Below are positions 8,667 through 17,829 of a DNA stretch of 46,802 bases, piece by piece (the stretch's first letter is position 1; each line of letters begins with the position of its first letter). Where the stretch lies: assembly GCA_902778585.1 (NCBI GenBank), contig CACYYD010000016.1:1-46802 (forward strand). The letters run 5' to 3'. The notes beneath the pieces are model-generated. The model saw only the letters and a list, made by a program, of their open reading frames with translations, searched no databases and was not told where the DNA came from. Source of the DNA: an uncultured Eubacteriales bacterium. Lineage in GTDB: Bacteria; Bacillota; Clostridia; Peptostreptococcales; Anaerovoracaceae. Made by a program: the position numbers and the translations under genes.

Positions 8667-9992
8667 ATGAAAGCTACACAGGTTTCGAAAGAGAACGGAG
8701 TCGTAAAATTCAACATCGAGTTTTCGGCAGAGGAATTCAAGGATGCTGTAAACAAGGCATATCTTGACAACAGAAGCAAATTCTCGGTAGACGGTTTCCG
8801 CAAGGGCAAAGCGCCTAGAAAGATCATCGAGAATTACTATGGCCACGATATCTTCTGGGATGAGGCTATCAACGCTCTGCTCGACAAGAATTATTACGAA
8901 GCTCTCAAGGAGATGGACATCGAGGTTATTTCCCAGCCGTCGTTTGAAGCTCCTGAGGTCAAGAAGGACGAGCCTGTAGTGCTTTCCGGTTCCGTTCAGG
9001 TATTCCCTGAGATCGAAGTAGAGAACTACAAGGGCCTTGAGATCGAGAAGGTAGAGACAAAGATCGGCGACAAGGAAGTCCAGGAAGAGCTCGAGAGAGT
9101 ACAGAAGAGCCAGGCAAGAATGGAAACTGTTGAGGACCGCAAGTCCGAGGACGGCGACACTGTCATCATCGACTTCGCAGGAACAGTTGACGGCGAGGCA
9201 TTCAGCGGCGGAAGCGCAGAGAACTATGAGCTCAAGCTCGGTTCGGGACAGTTCATCCCGGGATTCGAAGAGCAGCTCGTAGGCAAGGATGCCGGCGAGG
9301 AAGTTGATGTTGAAGTCGTATTCCCTGGCGACTATCACGCAGAAGAGCTCGCAGGAAAGCCTGCAGTATTCAAGACAAAAATCCACGAGATCAAGAAGGA
9401 GATCCTACCTGAGATCGATGACGAGCTGGCAAGCGATGTAAGTGATTTCGAGACTCTTGCAGAGTACAAGAAGGATCTCAAGAAGAAGCTCCAGGAGAGC
9501 GCAAACGAGACAGACCTCTCTGTAATGAAGGACAGAGTCCTCGAGAAGCTCTATGAGTCGAACGAGATCGAGGTTCCTGAAGTAATGATCAGAAACGAAG
9601 TGGAGAACATGCTCTACGACATGAACCAGAGCCTTGCTGCACAGGGCCTCGGACTCCAGCAGTACATCGAGTGGACAGGAAAGACCATCGATGAGGTAAG
9701 AGAAGAGACAAAGCCTGAGGCAGAAAAGCGCATCAGAACAAGAGTCCTTCTGAAGAACATCATCAGAATGGAGAAGCTCGAGGTCGAGGATTCCGAGATC
9801 ATGGAGCTCATGGAAGACTTCGGAAAGCAGTACGGCATGGACGTAGACCAGGTCAAGGAGATGGCCGGTTCCGATACAGAGAACTACTTCAGAGAAGATG
9901 CTCAGACAAAGAAGGCTATCGACTGGCTGTTTGACAATGCCAAGAAGGTAGCTGCAAAGAAGGCTGCGAAGAAAGACGCAGAGGATAAGTAA
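8667..9992 (+). CDS. tig: Trigger factor (ribosome-bound chaperone, PPIase)
   Basis: 441 residues. The first chaperone to meet nascent chains at the ribosome exit. The N-terminal ribosome-binding domain contains [16 protein letters not shown] (the signature loop contacting L23/L29); the FKBP-type prolyl isomerase domain is about residues 155-240 ([25 protein letters not shown]); the helical C-terminal arms form the cradle. It ends in a Lys/Ala tail. AGAG/GGAGGA lies before ATG. Codon choice (AGA, ACA, GCA) differs from the neighbours and resembles dnaK, as expected for a highly expressed gene. The tig-clpP-clpX-lon order is conserved. Confidence 0.97.
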   Translation: MKATQVSKENGVVKFNIEFSAEEFKDAVNKAYLDNRSKFSVDGFRKGKAPRKIIENYYGHDIFWDEAINALLDKNYYEALKEMDIEVISQPSFEAPEVKKDEPVVLSGSVQVFPEIEVENYKGLEIEKVETKIGDKEVQEELERVQKSQARMETVEDRKSEDGDTVIIDFAGTVDGEAFSGGSAENYELKLGSGQFIPGFEEQLVGKDAGEEVDVEVVFPGDYHAEELAGKPAVFKTKIHEIKKEILPEIDDELASDVSDFETLAEYKKDLKKKLQESANETDLSVMKDRVLEKLYESNEIEVPEVMIRNEVENMLYDMNQSLAAQGLGLQQYIEWTGKTIDEVREETKPEAEKRIRTRVLLKNIIRMEKLEVEDSEIMELMEDFGKQYGMDVDQVKEMAGSDTENYFREDAQTKKAIDWLFDNAKKVAAKKAAKKDAEDK

Positions 9993-10015
9993 TCATCAGA
10001 GAAAAGGCGGATACG

Positions 10016-10606
10016 ATGAATCATGTACCATATGTCGTCGAGCAGACGGGCCAGGGGGAGAGGACTTATGACATCTACTCCAGGCTCCTCATCGACAGGA
10101 TCATATTCATAGACGAAGAGATAACGGAGCATACGGCGAGCGTAGTCGTTGCGCAGCTTCTTTTCCTCGAGGCACAGGACCCGGACAAGGATATCAACAT
10201 ATATATCAACTCGCCGGGCGGTATGGTGACTGCGGGACTGGCTATCTATGACACCATGAGGTTCATAAAGCCGGACATCAGCACCATATGCGTCGGAATG
10301 GCTGCGAGCATGGCGGCTGTGCTGCTTGCCGCGGGCACAAAGGGAAAGAGATACGCTCTTCCTAATTCTGAGATCATGATCCATCAGCCGCTTGGCGGCT
10401 TCCAGGGTCAGGCGTCGGACATCAAGATAAGCGCCGACCACATCCTGGGAATCAAAGAAAAACTCAACCGCATACTGGCCGAAGCGACCGGGCAGGACCT
10501 CTCCGTGATCGAAAAGGACACGGACAGGGACAACTACATGTCTGCAGAGGATGCAGCATCGTACGGCCTGGTCGACAAGGTCATCGAGAGGAGTACAAAT
10601 GCCTAA
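10016..10606 (+). CDS. clpP: ATP-dependent Clp protease proteolytic subunit
   Basis: 196 residues. The 14-mer serine protease that pairs with ClpX and ClpA/C-type unfoldases. Complete catalytic triad: Ser98 in GMAASMAA, His123 in MIHQP, Asp172 in DRDNYMSA. The oxyanion segment NSPGG and the hydrophobic handle region are intact. AAGGCGG precedes ATG. The stop codon overlaps the clpX start by 8 bases, so the subunit and its unfoldase are translationally coupled. No CtsR box is visible upstream. Confidence 0.97.
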   Translation: MNHVPYVVEQTGQGERTYDIYSRLLIDRIIFIDEEITEHTASVVVAQLLFLEAQDPDKDINIYINSPGGMVTAGLAIYDTMRFIKPDISTICVGMAASMAAVLLAAGTKGKRYALPNSEIMIHQPLGGFQGQASDIKISADHILGIKEKLNRILAEATGQDLSVIEKDTDRDNYMSAEDAASYGLVDKVIERSTNA

Positions 10607-11870
10607 CAACGAAGCAAAATGCTCATTTTGCGGTAAATCAACATCACAGGTCCGCAGCATGATGGTCGGACCTGATGTTTATATCTGCAACGAATGCGTA
10701 GACCTCATCAAGTCGATGATGGATGAAGAACTGAAGCCGGTGCCTAAGAAGCGCTCAAAGAAGCTTCCGACACCTGCCGAGATAAAGGCAGAGCTCGACC
10801 AGTACGTTATCGAGCAGGATCCGGCCAAGAGAAGCCTCGCGGTGGCAGTATACAACCACTACAAGAGGATCAGACATCTCGAGAGATACAAGAACAGTGA
10901 CGCAGACAAGGTGGAGCTCCAGAAGAGCAACATCCTGATGCTCGGTCCTACGGGCTGCGGCAAGACTTTGCTTGCCCAGACTCTGGCCCGCATCCTTGAC
11001 GTGCCGTTCGCCATCGTCGACGCGACATCGCTCACAGAGGCAGGCTACGTAGGTGAAGACGTTGAGAACATCCTCCTGAGACTCTATCAGGCTGCCGACG
11101 GCGACCTCGAAAGAGCGCAGAAGGGCATCATTTATGTGGATGAGATCGACAAGATCGCCCGCAAGTCCGAGAACACATCCATTACAAGGGATGTAAGCGG
11201 CGAGGGCGTTCAGCAGGCTCTCCTCAAGATAATCGAGGGCACTGTCGCCAACGTTCCTCCGCAGGGCGGCAGAAAGCACCCGAACCAGGAATTCATTCAC
11301 TTCGACACCAAGGACGTCCTCTTCATATGCGGAGGCGCGTTCACGGGTCTCGACAAGATAATCAAGGTAAGGCTCGGAAACAAGGTCATCGGCTTCAACA
11401 AGGATGACAAGCAGACAGAGCTGAATGAGGCGGACATCCTGCTGAAGACACAGCCGGAAGACCTCCTGAAATTCGGACTCATCCCTGAGCTGATCGGAAG
11501 ACTCCCTGTCACAGTTGCTCTCAGCGAGCTCAGCAGGGAAGCTCTCGTCAGGATCATAACTGAGCCTAAGAACTCTCTGGTAAAGCAGTACCAGACTCTG
11601 TTCGCGATGGACGATGTCGACCTCGAGGTAGAGGAAGACGCCGTAAAGGCCATCGCCGACAAAGCACTTTCGCTCAACACGGGAGCCAGAGGTCTCAGGG
11701 GCATCTTCGAAAGCCTCATGACAGACATCATGTACGAGCTTCCGTCGAGACCTGAAGTCGACAGATGCATCATCACCGAAGGAGTCGTGAAGGGCGAGTC
11801 CGAGCCGGTGCTGATGTACAGAAAAGAAGCGAAGGAAACAGAGCAGTTACAGATAGAGAAGGAAGCGTAA
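10599..11870 (+). CDS. clpX: ATP-dependent Clp protease ATP-binding subunit ClpX
   Basis: 423 residues. AAA+ unfoldase feeding tagged substrates to ClpP. N-terminal zinc-binding dimerisation domain with CSFCGKS and CNECVDL; Walker A GPTGCGKT; Walker [10 protein letters not shown]; sensor and IGRLPV regions in place. A longer in-frame start at 10551 was rejected: the zinc domain begins right after ATG 10599, and GAGAGGAG ends 5 bases before it. It overlaps clpP by 8 bases, and its stop (TAA) shares one base with the lon start. Confidence 0.97.
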   Translation: MPNNEAKCSFCGKSTSQVRSMMVGPDVYICNECVDLIKSMMDEELKPVPKKRSKKLPTPAEIKAELDQYVIEQDPAKRSLAVAVYNHYKRIRHLERYKNSDADKVELQKSNILMLGPTGCGKTLLAQTLARILDVPFAIVDATSLTEAGYVGEDVENILLRLYQAADGDLERAQKGIIYVDEIDKIARKSENTSITRDVSGEGVQQALLKIIEGTVANVPPQGGRKHPNQEFIHFDTKDVLFICGGAFTGLDKIIKVRLGNKVIGFNKDDKQTELNEADILLKTQPEDLLKFGLIPELIGRLPVTVALSELSREALVRIITEPKNSLVKQYQTLFAMDDVDLEVEEDAVKAIADKALSLNTGARGLRGIFESLMTDIMYELPSRPEVDRCIITEGVVKGESEPVLMYRKEAKETEQLQIEKEA

Positions 11871-14191
11871 TGGCAATATCTGAAATCGTAAAAGGGATCC
11901 CGTATATCCCGCTGAGGGGACAGACATTCTTCCCGGGTACTATTGTGGGATTCGATATCGGAAGAGACAAATCACTTGCCGCCGTTGATCTAGCGATGAA
12001 CGGCGACAAATATATTGCGGTATCTGCGCAGAGGGATCCGTCAGTCAGCGAGCCTAAGAAGGACGACTGCTACATGACGGGTACGCTCATCAGGGTAAGG
12101 CAGGTCGTGAAGAAGAATGAGGAGTACGTCCGCATTCTTGTTGTCGTGGAGCAGAGGATAAGGATCGACGATATTTATGAAAACGGCGATATGCTCTGCT
12201 GCGATTACGTGACAGTAGAGGATTACGACGACGATCCTGACGACATCAGCCTGCAGGCAAACATCAGGGTCCTGAGGCAGCTCTACATGAAGTACCTTGA
12301 GCTCTCGGGGCAGAGCGAGTCCGCGGGAAGGACGCTCATCGACGATATCGATGATCCGGCTCTTCTCTGCAGCCTCATCGCGAACGAGATGGACGTAGCT
12401 TACGACATCAAGCAGACCCTGCTCGAGATAGACTCGGTCAAGCTTCGTATAAGCCAGCTGGTCGACATCCTCGGCAAGGAGAACAACATCCTCTCGATCG
12501 CGAAGAGGATCAATAACCGTGTCGTCAAGAACATGAACCGCGGCCAGAGGGAGTATTACCTCAGGGAGCAGCTGCAGGTCATCAAGGAAGAGCTTGGCGA
12601 GGACGAGGACCTCGATGACGAGGCGCGCCAGTGGAGGGAGAAGCTCGACGAGCTGAAGCTTGAAGAGAAGACCGACACTAAGGTCCGCAAGGAGATCGAC
12701 AAGTTCACCAAGATGAGCCCGATGAGCCCTGATGCCAACGTGTCGAGAACTTACATCGAGACCATACTCGACCTTCCGTGGCACAAGGCAAGCAGGATAA
12801 ACCGCAACATCAACAAGGCTGAGAAGATCCTTAACGAGGACCACTACGGACTCGAGAAGGTAAAGGAGAGGATACTCGAATGCCTTGCGGTGCAGCATCT
12901 TACAAAGAACAACAAGGGACCTATCATCTGCCTCGTGGGACCTCCGGGAGTCGGAAAGACTTCGATCGCCAAGTCGATCGCAAGGGCCACCAACAGGGAA
13001 TTCGTAAGGATGTCCCTCGGCGGAGTGCGTGACGAGGCCGAGATAAGAGGCCACAGGCGCACATACATCGGTGCGATCCCGGGCAGAGTCATCAACGGCA
13101 TCATCGAGTGCGGCACAAACAATCCGCTCTTCCTCTTTGACGAGGTCGACAAGATCGGATCGGACTTCAGGGGCGACCCTGCGTCGGCTCTCCTCGAGGT
13201 GCTGGACCCTGAGCAGAACAATACATTCACGGATCACTATCTTGAGATACCTTTCGACCTCTCGGATGTGATGTTCATCACTACGGCAAACACGACATCG
13301 ACCATTCCTGCGCCGCTTCTGGACAGGATGGAAGTCATCGAGCTTTCGAGCTATACACAGGAAGAGAAGATCCGCATCGCGACGGATTACCTTGTGCCTA
13401 AGAAGATAAAGGAGAACGGCCTCAAAAAGACCCAGTTCTCGATCACACCGGCGGCCATCAAGGACATCATCGAGTACTACACGCGCGAGGCGGGAGTCAG
13501 AAATCTCGAAAGAGAGATCGGTAACGCGTGCCGCAAAGCAGCACGCAACATCGTGAGCGGAAAGCAGAGGAAAAACGCTGTCACACCGAGAAACCTCAAG
13601 TCGTACATCGGAAAGAGGATATTCATCGAGGACATCGGAACGCTCGAGCCTGAAGTCGGTGTCACGACAGGCATGGCATGGACAACGGTCGGCGGAGTCA
13701 CTCTCACCATCGAGACCGTCAAGATGCCGGGTACGGGCAAGCTCATACTCACCGGACAGATGGGCGATGTAATGAGAGAGTCCGCGACAACGGCCCTCGG
13801 ATACATAAAGTCGATTGCCGGCAAGTACAAGATAAGCAAGGACGTTTTCAAGGATTACGATATCCAGATCCACATCCCTGAGGGAGCGACGCCTAAGGAC
13901 GGCCCGTCGGCCGGAATAACCATGTGCAGCGCGCTCTTCTCGCTGCTGACCGACAGAAAGGCAGACCGCACCGTCGCGATGACGGGCGAGATCACGCTCC
14001 GCGGAAAGGTCCTCCGCATAGGCGGACTCAAGGAGAAGTCGCTCGCAGCTTACAGGCAGGGCATCAGGACACTCATTATCCCTAAGGAGAACGAGCCTGA
14101 CCTCGAGGACATCCCTGCATCGGTTCGCCGCGAGATCAGATTCATACCGGTAACTGATTTTGAAGAAGTGATACCGGAAGTCATCAAATGA
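11870..14191 (+). CDS. lon: Lon protease (first copy, clpX-linked)
   Basis: 773 residues. Homo-oligomeric AAA+ serine protease that degrades damaged and regulatory proteins. N-terminal substrate domain starting IPYIPLRGQTFFPGT; coiled coil near 190-300; Walker A GPPGVGKT; Walker B LFLFDEVDK; protease domain with the Ser-Lys dyad Ser680 in PKDGPSAG and Lys723 in GGLKEKS. ATG 11870 overlaps the clpX stop and follows GAGAAGG; a start at 11765 inside clpX is discarded. It ends in a 4-base ATGA overlap with engB. This is the ordinary housekeeping Lon; a diverged second copy lies at 29.9 kb. Confidence 0.96.
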   Translation: MAISEIVKGIPYIPLRGQTFFPGTIVGFDIGRDKSLAAVDLAMNGDKYIAVSAQRDPSVSEPKKDDCYMTGTLIRVRQVVKKNEEYVRILVVVEQRIRIDDIYENGDMLCCDYVTVEDYDDDPDDISLQANIRVLRQLYMKYLELSGQSESAGRTLIDDIDDPALLCSLIANEMDVAYDIKQTLLEIDSVKLRISQLVDILGKENNILSIAKRINNRVVKNMNRGQREYYLREQLQVIKEELGEDEDLDDEARQWREKLDELKLEEKTDTKVRKEIDKFTKMSPMSPDANVSRTYIETILDLPWHKASRINRNINKAEKILNEDHYGLEKVKERILECLAVQHLTKNNKGPIICLVGPPGVGKTSIAKSIARATNREFVRMSLGGVRDEAEIRGHRRTYIGAIPGRVINGIIECGTNNPLFLFDEVDKIGSDFRGDPASALLEVLDPEQNNTFTDHYLEIPFDLSDVMFITTANTTSTIPAPLLDRMEVIELSSYTQEEKIRIATDYLVPKKIKENGLKKTQFSITPAAIKDIIEYYTREAGVRNLEREIGNACRKAARNIVSGKQRKNAVTPRNLKSYIGKRIFIEDIGTLEPEVGVTTGMAWTTVGGVTLTIETVKMPGTGKLILTGQMGDVMRESATTALGYIKSIAGKYKISKDVFKDYDIQIHIPEGATPKDGPSAGITMCSALFSLLTDRKADRTVAMTGEITLRGKVLRIGGLKEKSLAAYRQGIRTLIIPKENEPDLEDIPASVRREIRFIPVTDFEEVIPEVIK

Positions 14192-14775
14192 AGATAAACA
14201 AGTCAGAACTCGAAGCCGTTGCCGTGAAGGCATCGCAATATCCGCCTGAGGACATCCCTGAGATCGCGTTCGCGGGGAGGTCCAACGTAGGCAAGTCATC
14301 GCTTCTGAATCTCATCACAGGCAGGAAGTCCCTTGCCAGGGTCTCGGGAAGCCCGGGAAAGACAAGGACCATAAACTTCTACCGCTGCAATGATGAGTTT
14401 CGGATAGTTGACCTGCCCGGATACGGATTCGCCAAGGTGAGCAGGGCGGAGAGCGAGAAATGGGGAGCCATGATCGAAGGCTACCTCGAAAACAGAAGCA
14501 CGCTGCGCAAGGTGGTGCAGCTTGTGGATATAAGGCATAAGCCAAGCGCGCAGGACGTCCAGATGTACGACTACCTCAAGTATTACGGGCTTGACGGGAT
14601 CGTGGTCGCGACAAAGGCCGACAAGGTCAGCAGCAACCAGAGGGCGGCATGCGTCAAGGTAATAAGACAGACACTCGGCATGAGCAAGGATGACAAGGTC
14701 ATACCGGTCTCGGCTCTCAAAAGGAGCGGGGACGAAGAGCTGCTCGACGTAATCGAAGAACTGCTTCAGATCTAA
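14188..14775 (+). CDS. engB: Ribosome biogenesis GTPase EngB/YsxC
   Basis: 195 residues. Essential GTPase for late assembly of the 50S subunit. G1 GRSNVGKSS, G3 DLPGYGFA and G4 TKADK are all present, with the typical N-terminal lead-in AFAGRSNVGKSSLLN. The ATGA overlap with lon indicates coupling, matching the lon-ysxC order of Bacillus. Length is standard for the family. The next gene begins 9 bases later behind AAGGAGG. Confidence 0.95.
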   Translation: MKINKSELEAVAVKASQYPPEDIPEIAFAGRSNVGKSSLLNLITGRKSLARVSGSPGKTRTINFYRCNDEFRIVDLPGYGFAKVSRAESEKWGAMIEGYLENRSTLRKVVQLVDIRHKPSAQDVQMYDYLKYYGLDGIVVATKADKVSSNQRAACVKVIRQTLGMSKDDKVIPVSALKRSGDEELLDVIEELLQI

Positions 14776-14784
14776 GGAGGAGAA

Positions 14785-15330
14785 ATGTCAGAACAGAAAA
14801 TCGGTAAGGTGCTTTACAGCCAGACGGATATCACGAAGAGGGCTAAGGAGATCGCCGCTCAGATCAACAAGGACTACGACGGAGAGGACCTTATTCTTCT
14901 CTGCACGCTCAAGGGCTCTGTCCTTTGGTTTGCGGACATCCTCAAGAACATCACCGTTGACACTAAGATCGACTTCGTATCTGCCAGCAGCTACGGCGCG
15001 TCCAAGACGAGCTCGGGCGTTGTTAAGATCAAGTTCGACCCTGAGATCAACATGTACAATTCGCATGTCATCGTAGTCGAGGACATCGTCGACACGGGCA
15101 ACACTCTCAAGTACCTGCTCGCAAAGCTGGAGGAGAGAGGACCTAAGTCCGTAAAGGTCTGCACCATGCTCAACAAGGAGTCGCGCAGGACTACAGATCT
15201 GCACGCCGACTATGTCGGATTCGAGATCGACGATCTTTTCGTGATCGGATACGGGCTCGACTTTGACCAGAGGTTCAGAGAACTTCCATACATTTCATAT
15301 CTCGAAGAGGACGACGTTGAAGCATTATAA
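14785..15330 (+). CDS. hpt: Hypoxanthine phosphoribosyltransferase
   Basis: 181 residues. Purine salvage: adds ribose-5-phosphate from PRPP to hypoxanthine (and guanine). The PRPP-binding loop is VIVVEDIVDTGNTL (residues near 92-105); the C-terminal FVIGYGLDFDQRFRELPYI is diagnostic of HPRT. AAGGAGG is 6 bases before ATG. It overlaps the following PHP gene by 14 bases, giving lon-engB-hpt-PHP as one probable operon. Confidence 0.95.
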   Translation: MSEQKIGKVLYSQTDITKRAKEIAAQINKDYDGEDLILLCTLKGSVLWFADILKNITVDTKIDFVSASSYGASKTSSGVVKIKFDPEINMYNSHVIVVEDIVDTGNTLKYLLAKLEERGPKSVKVCTMLNKESRRTTDLHADYVGFEIDDLFVIGYGLDFDQRFRELPYISYLEEDDVEAL

Positions 15331-16195
15331 GATCACCAAGGATTTTACAAAGGATGACCTGAGGAGTCTTATAGAGTCGGGCCTCAAGCGTGACCTTCAC
15401 ATGCACACGCTGTACTCGGACGGAGCTCTCACTCCGCGCGAGGTGCTTAAGATGCGTGTCGACGAGGGCTACCAGCTTCTGGCCATTACGGATCATGACG
15501 GTGTGGAGGGCTCGGTATACGGCGAAAAGTATGCAGACGAGTTCGGTATCGAGTACATATCCGGCATCGAGTTCGACTCCGAGGACGAGCTGGGCAAGGA
15601 TCTTCACATGCTCGGCTACGGCTTTGACCCTGATCATCCCACGTTCAACCTCGCGATCGGAAAGATCCTCAAGCAGAGGAACGACAGGAACAACAGGTTC
15701 CTTGAGGCGCTCAACGCGATGGGCTATCACATCACATATGATGAACTCAAAGCGGTCAACGAGGGAAGGTTCATTGGAAAACCGACTTTCGCGACCGTGC
15801 TCATAAAGAAAGGCGTGGTCAGATCTCATACTGAGGCTTTCAATACGATCTTCCAGGAGCCTGAGATCAAATGCATAAAGAAGAAAACGCTCCATACAAA
15901 GGACGTCGTTGACATCATACATGAAGCCGGGGGACTGGCCGTGCTGGCGCATCCGATGGAGCAGAGGCACCGCGACGAGACATTCGAGCAATTCAAGCCG
16001 AGAATGTATCAGATCCTGGACCGCATGGTCAGCTACGGAATCGACGGGCTTGAGTGCCATCATCCGTCGGCCGACTATCTGCAGCAGCAGATGCTGGTTG
16101 CCTACGCGAATGAACACGGCCTCATGATAACAGAGGGCTCGGACTTCCATTCGCACGACAGCAGAAGGGACTTCTCGAGATACCACATGCCGTGA
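15317..16195 (+). CDS. PHP-domain phosphoesterase
   Basis: 292 residues from TTG at 15317, supported by GAAGAGG 6 bases upstream; an out-of-phase ATG 54 bases earlier lies deep in hpt with no ribosome site. The four PHP metal motifs are visible: DLHMHTLYSDG, ITDHDGVEG, LAHPME and EGSDFHSHD. The layout matches the YciV/RnaseAM-like single-domain PHP group, which removes phosphate from 3',5'-bisphosphates or the 5' end of short RNAs; that assignment is inference. The last gene of the operon; a strong terminator begins 24 bases later. Confidence 0.87.
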   Translation: MKHYKITKDFTKDDLRSLIESGLKRDLHMHTLYSDGALTPREVLKMRVDEGYQLLAITDHDGVEGSVYGEKYADEFGIEYISGIEFDSEDELGKDLHMLGYGFDPDHPTFNLAIGKILKQRNDRNNRFLEALNAMGYHITYDELKAVNEGRFIGKPTFATVLIKKGVVRSHTEAFNTIFQEPEIKCIKKKTLHTKDVVDIIHEAGGLAVLAHPMEQRHRDETFEQFKPRMYQILDRMVSYGIDGLECHHPSADYLQQQMLVAYANEHGLMITEGSDFHSHDSRRDFSRYHMP

Positions 16196-16219
16196 TGGAT
16201 CCAAATAATCAATGAAATT

Positions 16220-16242
16220 AAGGACGCCGAGGCGTCCTTTTC
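16220..16242 (+). terminator. Terminator after the PHP gene
   Basis: AAGGACGCC and GGCGTCCTT form a 9-bp inverted repeat around GA, followed by TTTTCTG. It closes the long plus-strand run. Confidence 0.85.
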
Positions 16243-16278
16243 TGTTTATTTGAAAAATGGTCCATGGGAGAGGTGCGC

Positions 16279-16533
16279 GGGTGTATATTTTCGGAAAAAT
16301 GTCTCCGAAATACACCCGAAACAATGATTTCACGGAAAAAACAGCCCAAAATGCGGCATCGGGTGTATTTCCAGAGATTTTTTTGCCGAAGTTACACCCA
16401 TTTTGCCAAAACGGGTGTATATCAGCGAAAATAATTCTCAGAGTTACACCCGATGCCCGTTTTTTCATAAAAATACGGGCAAAATCGATGGATCGGGTGT
16501 ATATTTCGAGAAAAAATCCTCAGAGTTACACCC
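16279..16533. repeat. Array of four 39-bp palindromic units (GGGTGTA...TACACCC)
   Basis: Four units, 16279-16317, 16361-16399, 16413-16451 and 16495-16533, each exactly 39 bp, each starting GGGTGTA and ending TACACCC. Unit starts are 82, 52 and 82 bp apart, so spacers are 43, 13 and 43 bp. The two 43-bp spacers resemble each other (shared GCCC, CAAAAT and ending ATC), so the array looks like a doubled [unit-43-unit] module. Unit 1 has an additional inner inverted repeat (TTCGGA/TCCGAA) and would fold into a long hairpin. Spacer lengths are not multiples of three, arguing against coding. It lies in a 660-bp stretch without a supported gene. Confidence 0.85.
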
Positions 16534-16545
16534 AATCACACGCTT

Positions 16546-16578
16546 GCCCGATACTAATGCTTGTTTCGGGCGTTTTTT
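16546..16578 (+). terminator. Hairpin with T-tract after the repeat array
   Basis: GCCCGA (16546-16551) pairs with TCGGGC (16566-16571) around a 14-nt loop and is followed by G then TTTTTT. It may end a transcript of the repeat array or be part of the repeated element, since a similar GCCCG/CGGGC hairpin lies in the 3-4 spacer. Confidence 0.45.
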
Positions 16579-16623
16579 GTTGTCAGGCAGTTGGGCTGGC
16601 GCTGCCGGCAATGATGCAGCTGG

Positions 16624-16702
16624 GCTGGCAGACCACATAAGTATGCGCGAGCTGGTAGACCACATGAGTATGGCGAGCGGGCAGACCGCATGAGTATGGT
16701 GA
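16624..16702. repeat. Three tandem 26-27 bp repeats
   Basis: Contiguous imperfect copies at 16624-16650, 16651-16676 and 16677-16702, sharing the core AGACCRCATRAGTATG. A degenerate partial copy may precede them. The remainder of the stretch to 16859 holds a weak hairpin before TTTTTC (near 16735) and the upstream region of the next gene; no gene is seen. Confidence 0.7.
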
Positions 16703-16859
16703 ACGCGGCAGTGCGGCAGTAAGGACGCCGGTACTTTTTCAGGCAATGAATGACCCTAATACGGCATCAAATGACCTCCTCACATAACCGACATATTGGC
16801 GGCTTTTGCGGCAGATAGTATTGCTGTAAAGACAGTATCAGACAGAAGGAGGTCCGGTC

Positions 16860-17228
16860 ATGGATAAGAAAACGAATATTTATAAAGTCCCCAAGGCTGT
16901 TTATTACCAGTGCATCTGGCTTGTGAAGGACCTGGAGCGGCTGCGCAGGATAGAGGCGGCCGGCAAGGTGCCGATGGGCGACGACGAGCTGGTATTTTTC
17001 GTCGATGATGAGAAGATCGTCATGGATGCGGAGGTGCTTGTCACCGCGAAAGACAATCTTCGATGCATCAGAAAGGCCCTGCAGTCGATCCCAAAGGAAT
17101 ACAGGCAGAGCACTCTTGACTGCATAGTCTTCGGCATTCCGTATGCCGACACCGCGCACTACAATACCTGGCGCAAATGGCGGCAGATTTTTATATACGA
17201 ACTTGCTAAAAACCTGCACCTTATCTGA
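16860..17228 (+). CDS. Phage-type small regulator (sigma-like C-terminus), tentative
   Basis: 122 residues. The C-terminal half (IPKEYRQSTLDCIVFGIPYADTAHYNTWRKWRQIFIYELAKNLHLI, residues about 77-122) reads like the helix-turn-helix-bearing tail of small Clostridia phage proteins related to late-gene transcription activators; the N-terminal VPKAVYYQCIWLVKD is likewise typical of them. AGGAGG lies 8 bases before ATG, so it is translated. No other phage gene is nearby, so it is either a solitary remnant or a domesticated regulator. It adjoins the repeat-rich stretch, consistent with an accessory insertion. Assignment is from memory of similar proteins and is moderate at best. Confidence 0.5.
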   Translation: MDKKTNIYKVPKAVYYQCIWLVKDLERLRRIEAAGKVPMGDDELVFFVDDEKIVMDAEVLVTAKDNLRCIRKALQSIPKEYRQSTLDCIVFGIPYADTAHYNTWRKWRQIFIYELAKNLHLI

Positions 17229-17280
17229 ACGCGCTGTGATAGAATTAATCAGGATAATCGTATTATTGTAAAGGTGCAAA

Positions 17281-17814
17281 ATGATATTTGAAGAGAAGAC
17301 CATCAGCAGTGAAGTAGTATATGAAGGCCCGGTTTTCAGGGTCAGAAAGCATAAAGTAGAGACGAGGGGCGGCGAGTCGACAAGGGACATCGTCGAACAC
17401 AGCGGCGGTTCCATTATGGTCGCCGTGACGGATGAGGGCAAGGTCCTCATGGTAAGGCAGTACAGGAAAGCCTTCGAGAAGGCGCTTCTGGAACTTCCGG
17501 CGGGCAAGCGCGACCCAGGCGAGGTGCCTGAGGTGACGGCCGCCAGAGAGCTCAGCGAGGAGACGGGCTACACCGCGTCCTCCGTAAAACCGCTGGTCTC
17601 GTTCTATCCGACGTGCGGCTACTCGAACGAGGATCTCTACATCTATATCTGCAGGGGGCTCACGCCGGGAAAGACGCACTGGGATGACACCGAGTGCCTC
17701 GACGTTCTCGAGTACGACGTAGACGAGCTGATGGACATGATCATGAGAAACGAGATAAAGGACAGCAAAACTATAATCGGGCTGCTGTACGCGCGGCAGG
17801 CCGGGGAGCTTTAG
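17281..17814 (+). CDS. nudF: Nudix hydrolase, ADP-ribose pyrophosphatase type
   Basis: 177 residues. Cleaves ADP-ribose to AMP and ribose-5-phosphate. The Nudix box GX5EX7REUXEEXGU is complete: GKRDPGE-VPEVTAA-RELSEETGY. The upstream LLELPAGK strand and the downstream FYPTCGYSNE loop are typical of ADP-ribose pyrophosphatases. AAAGGTG precedes ATG. The nudF then xer order recalls the Bacillus nudF-ripX neighbourhood. The next gene starts 15 bases downstream, so they are probably co-transcribed. Confidence 0.9.
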   Translation: MIFEEKTISSEVVYEGPVFRVRKHKVETRGGESTRDIVEHSGGSIMVAVTDEGKVLMVRQYRKAFEKALLELPAGKRDPGEVPEVTAARELSEETGYTASSVKPLVSFYPTCGYSNEDLYIYICRGLTPGKTHWDDTECLDVLEYDVDELMDMIMRNEIKDSKTIIGLLYARQAGEL

Positions 17815-17829
17815 AAAAAGAGGTGTGAC

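Noticed and set aside
11765..11869. Upstream start extending lon into clpX
   Set aside because: The extension reads as His/Arg-rich nonsense; the conserved Lon start and ribosome site are at 11870.
12041..14299. 752-codon minus-strand frame opposite lon
   Set aside because: Shadow of the high-GC-third-position lon gene; the product is Arg/Leu/Val-rich with no motif, while the plus strand is plainly Lon.
16279..16533. CRISPR array
   Set aside because: Only four imperfect units, two spacer lengths (13 and 43) with the long spacers similar to each other, and no cas gene nearby.
16257..16640. A 127-codon open frame through the palindrome array
   Set aside because: The units repeat in different frames with spacers of 43 and 13 bases, there is no ribosome site, and the product has no domain; the repeats explain the sequence.
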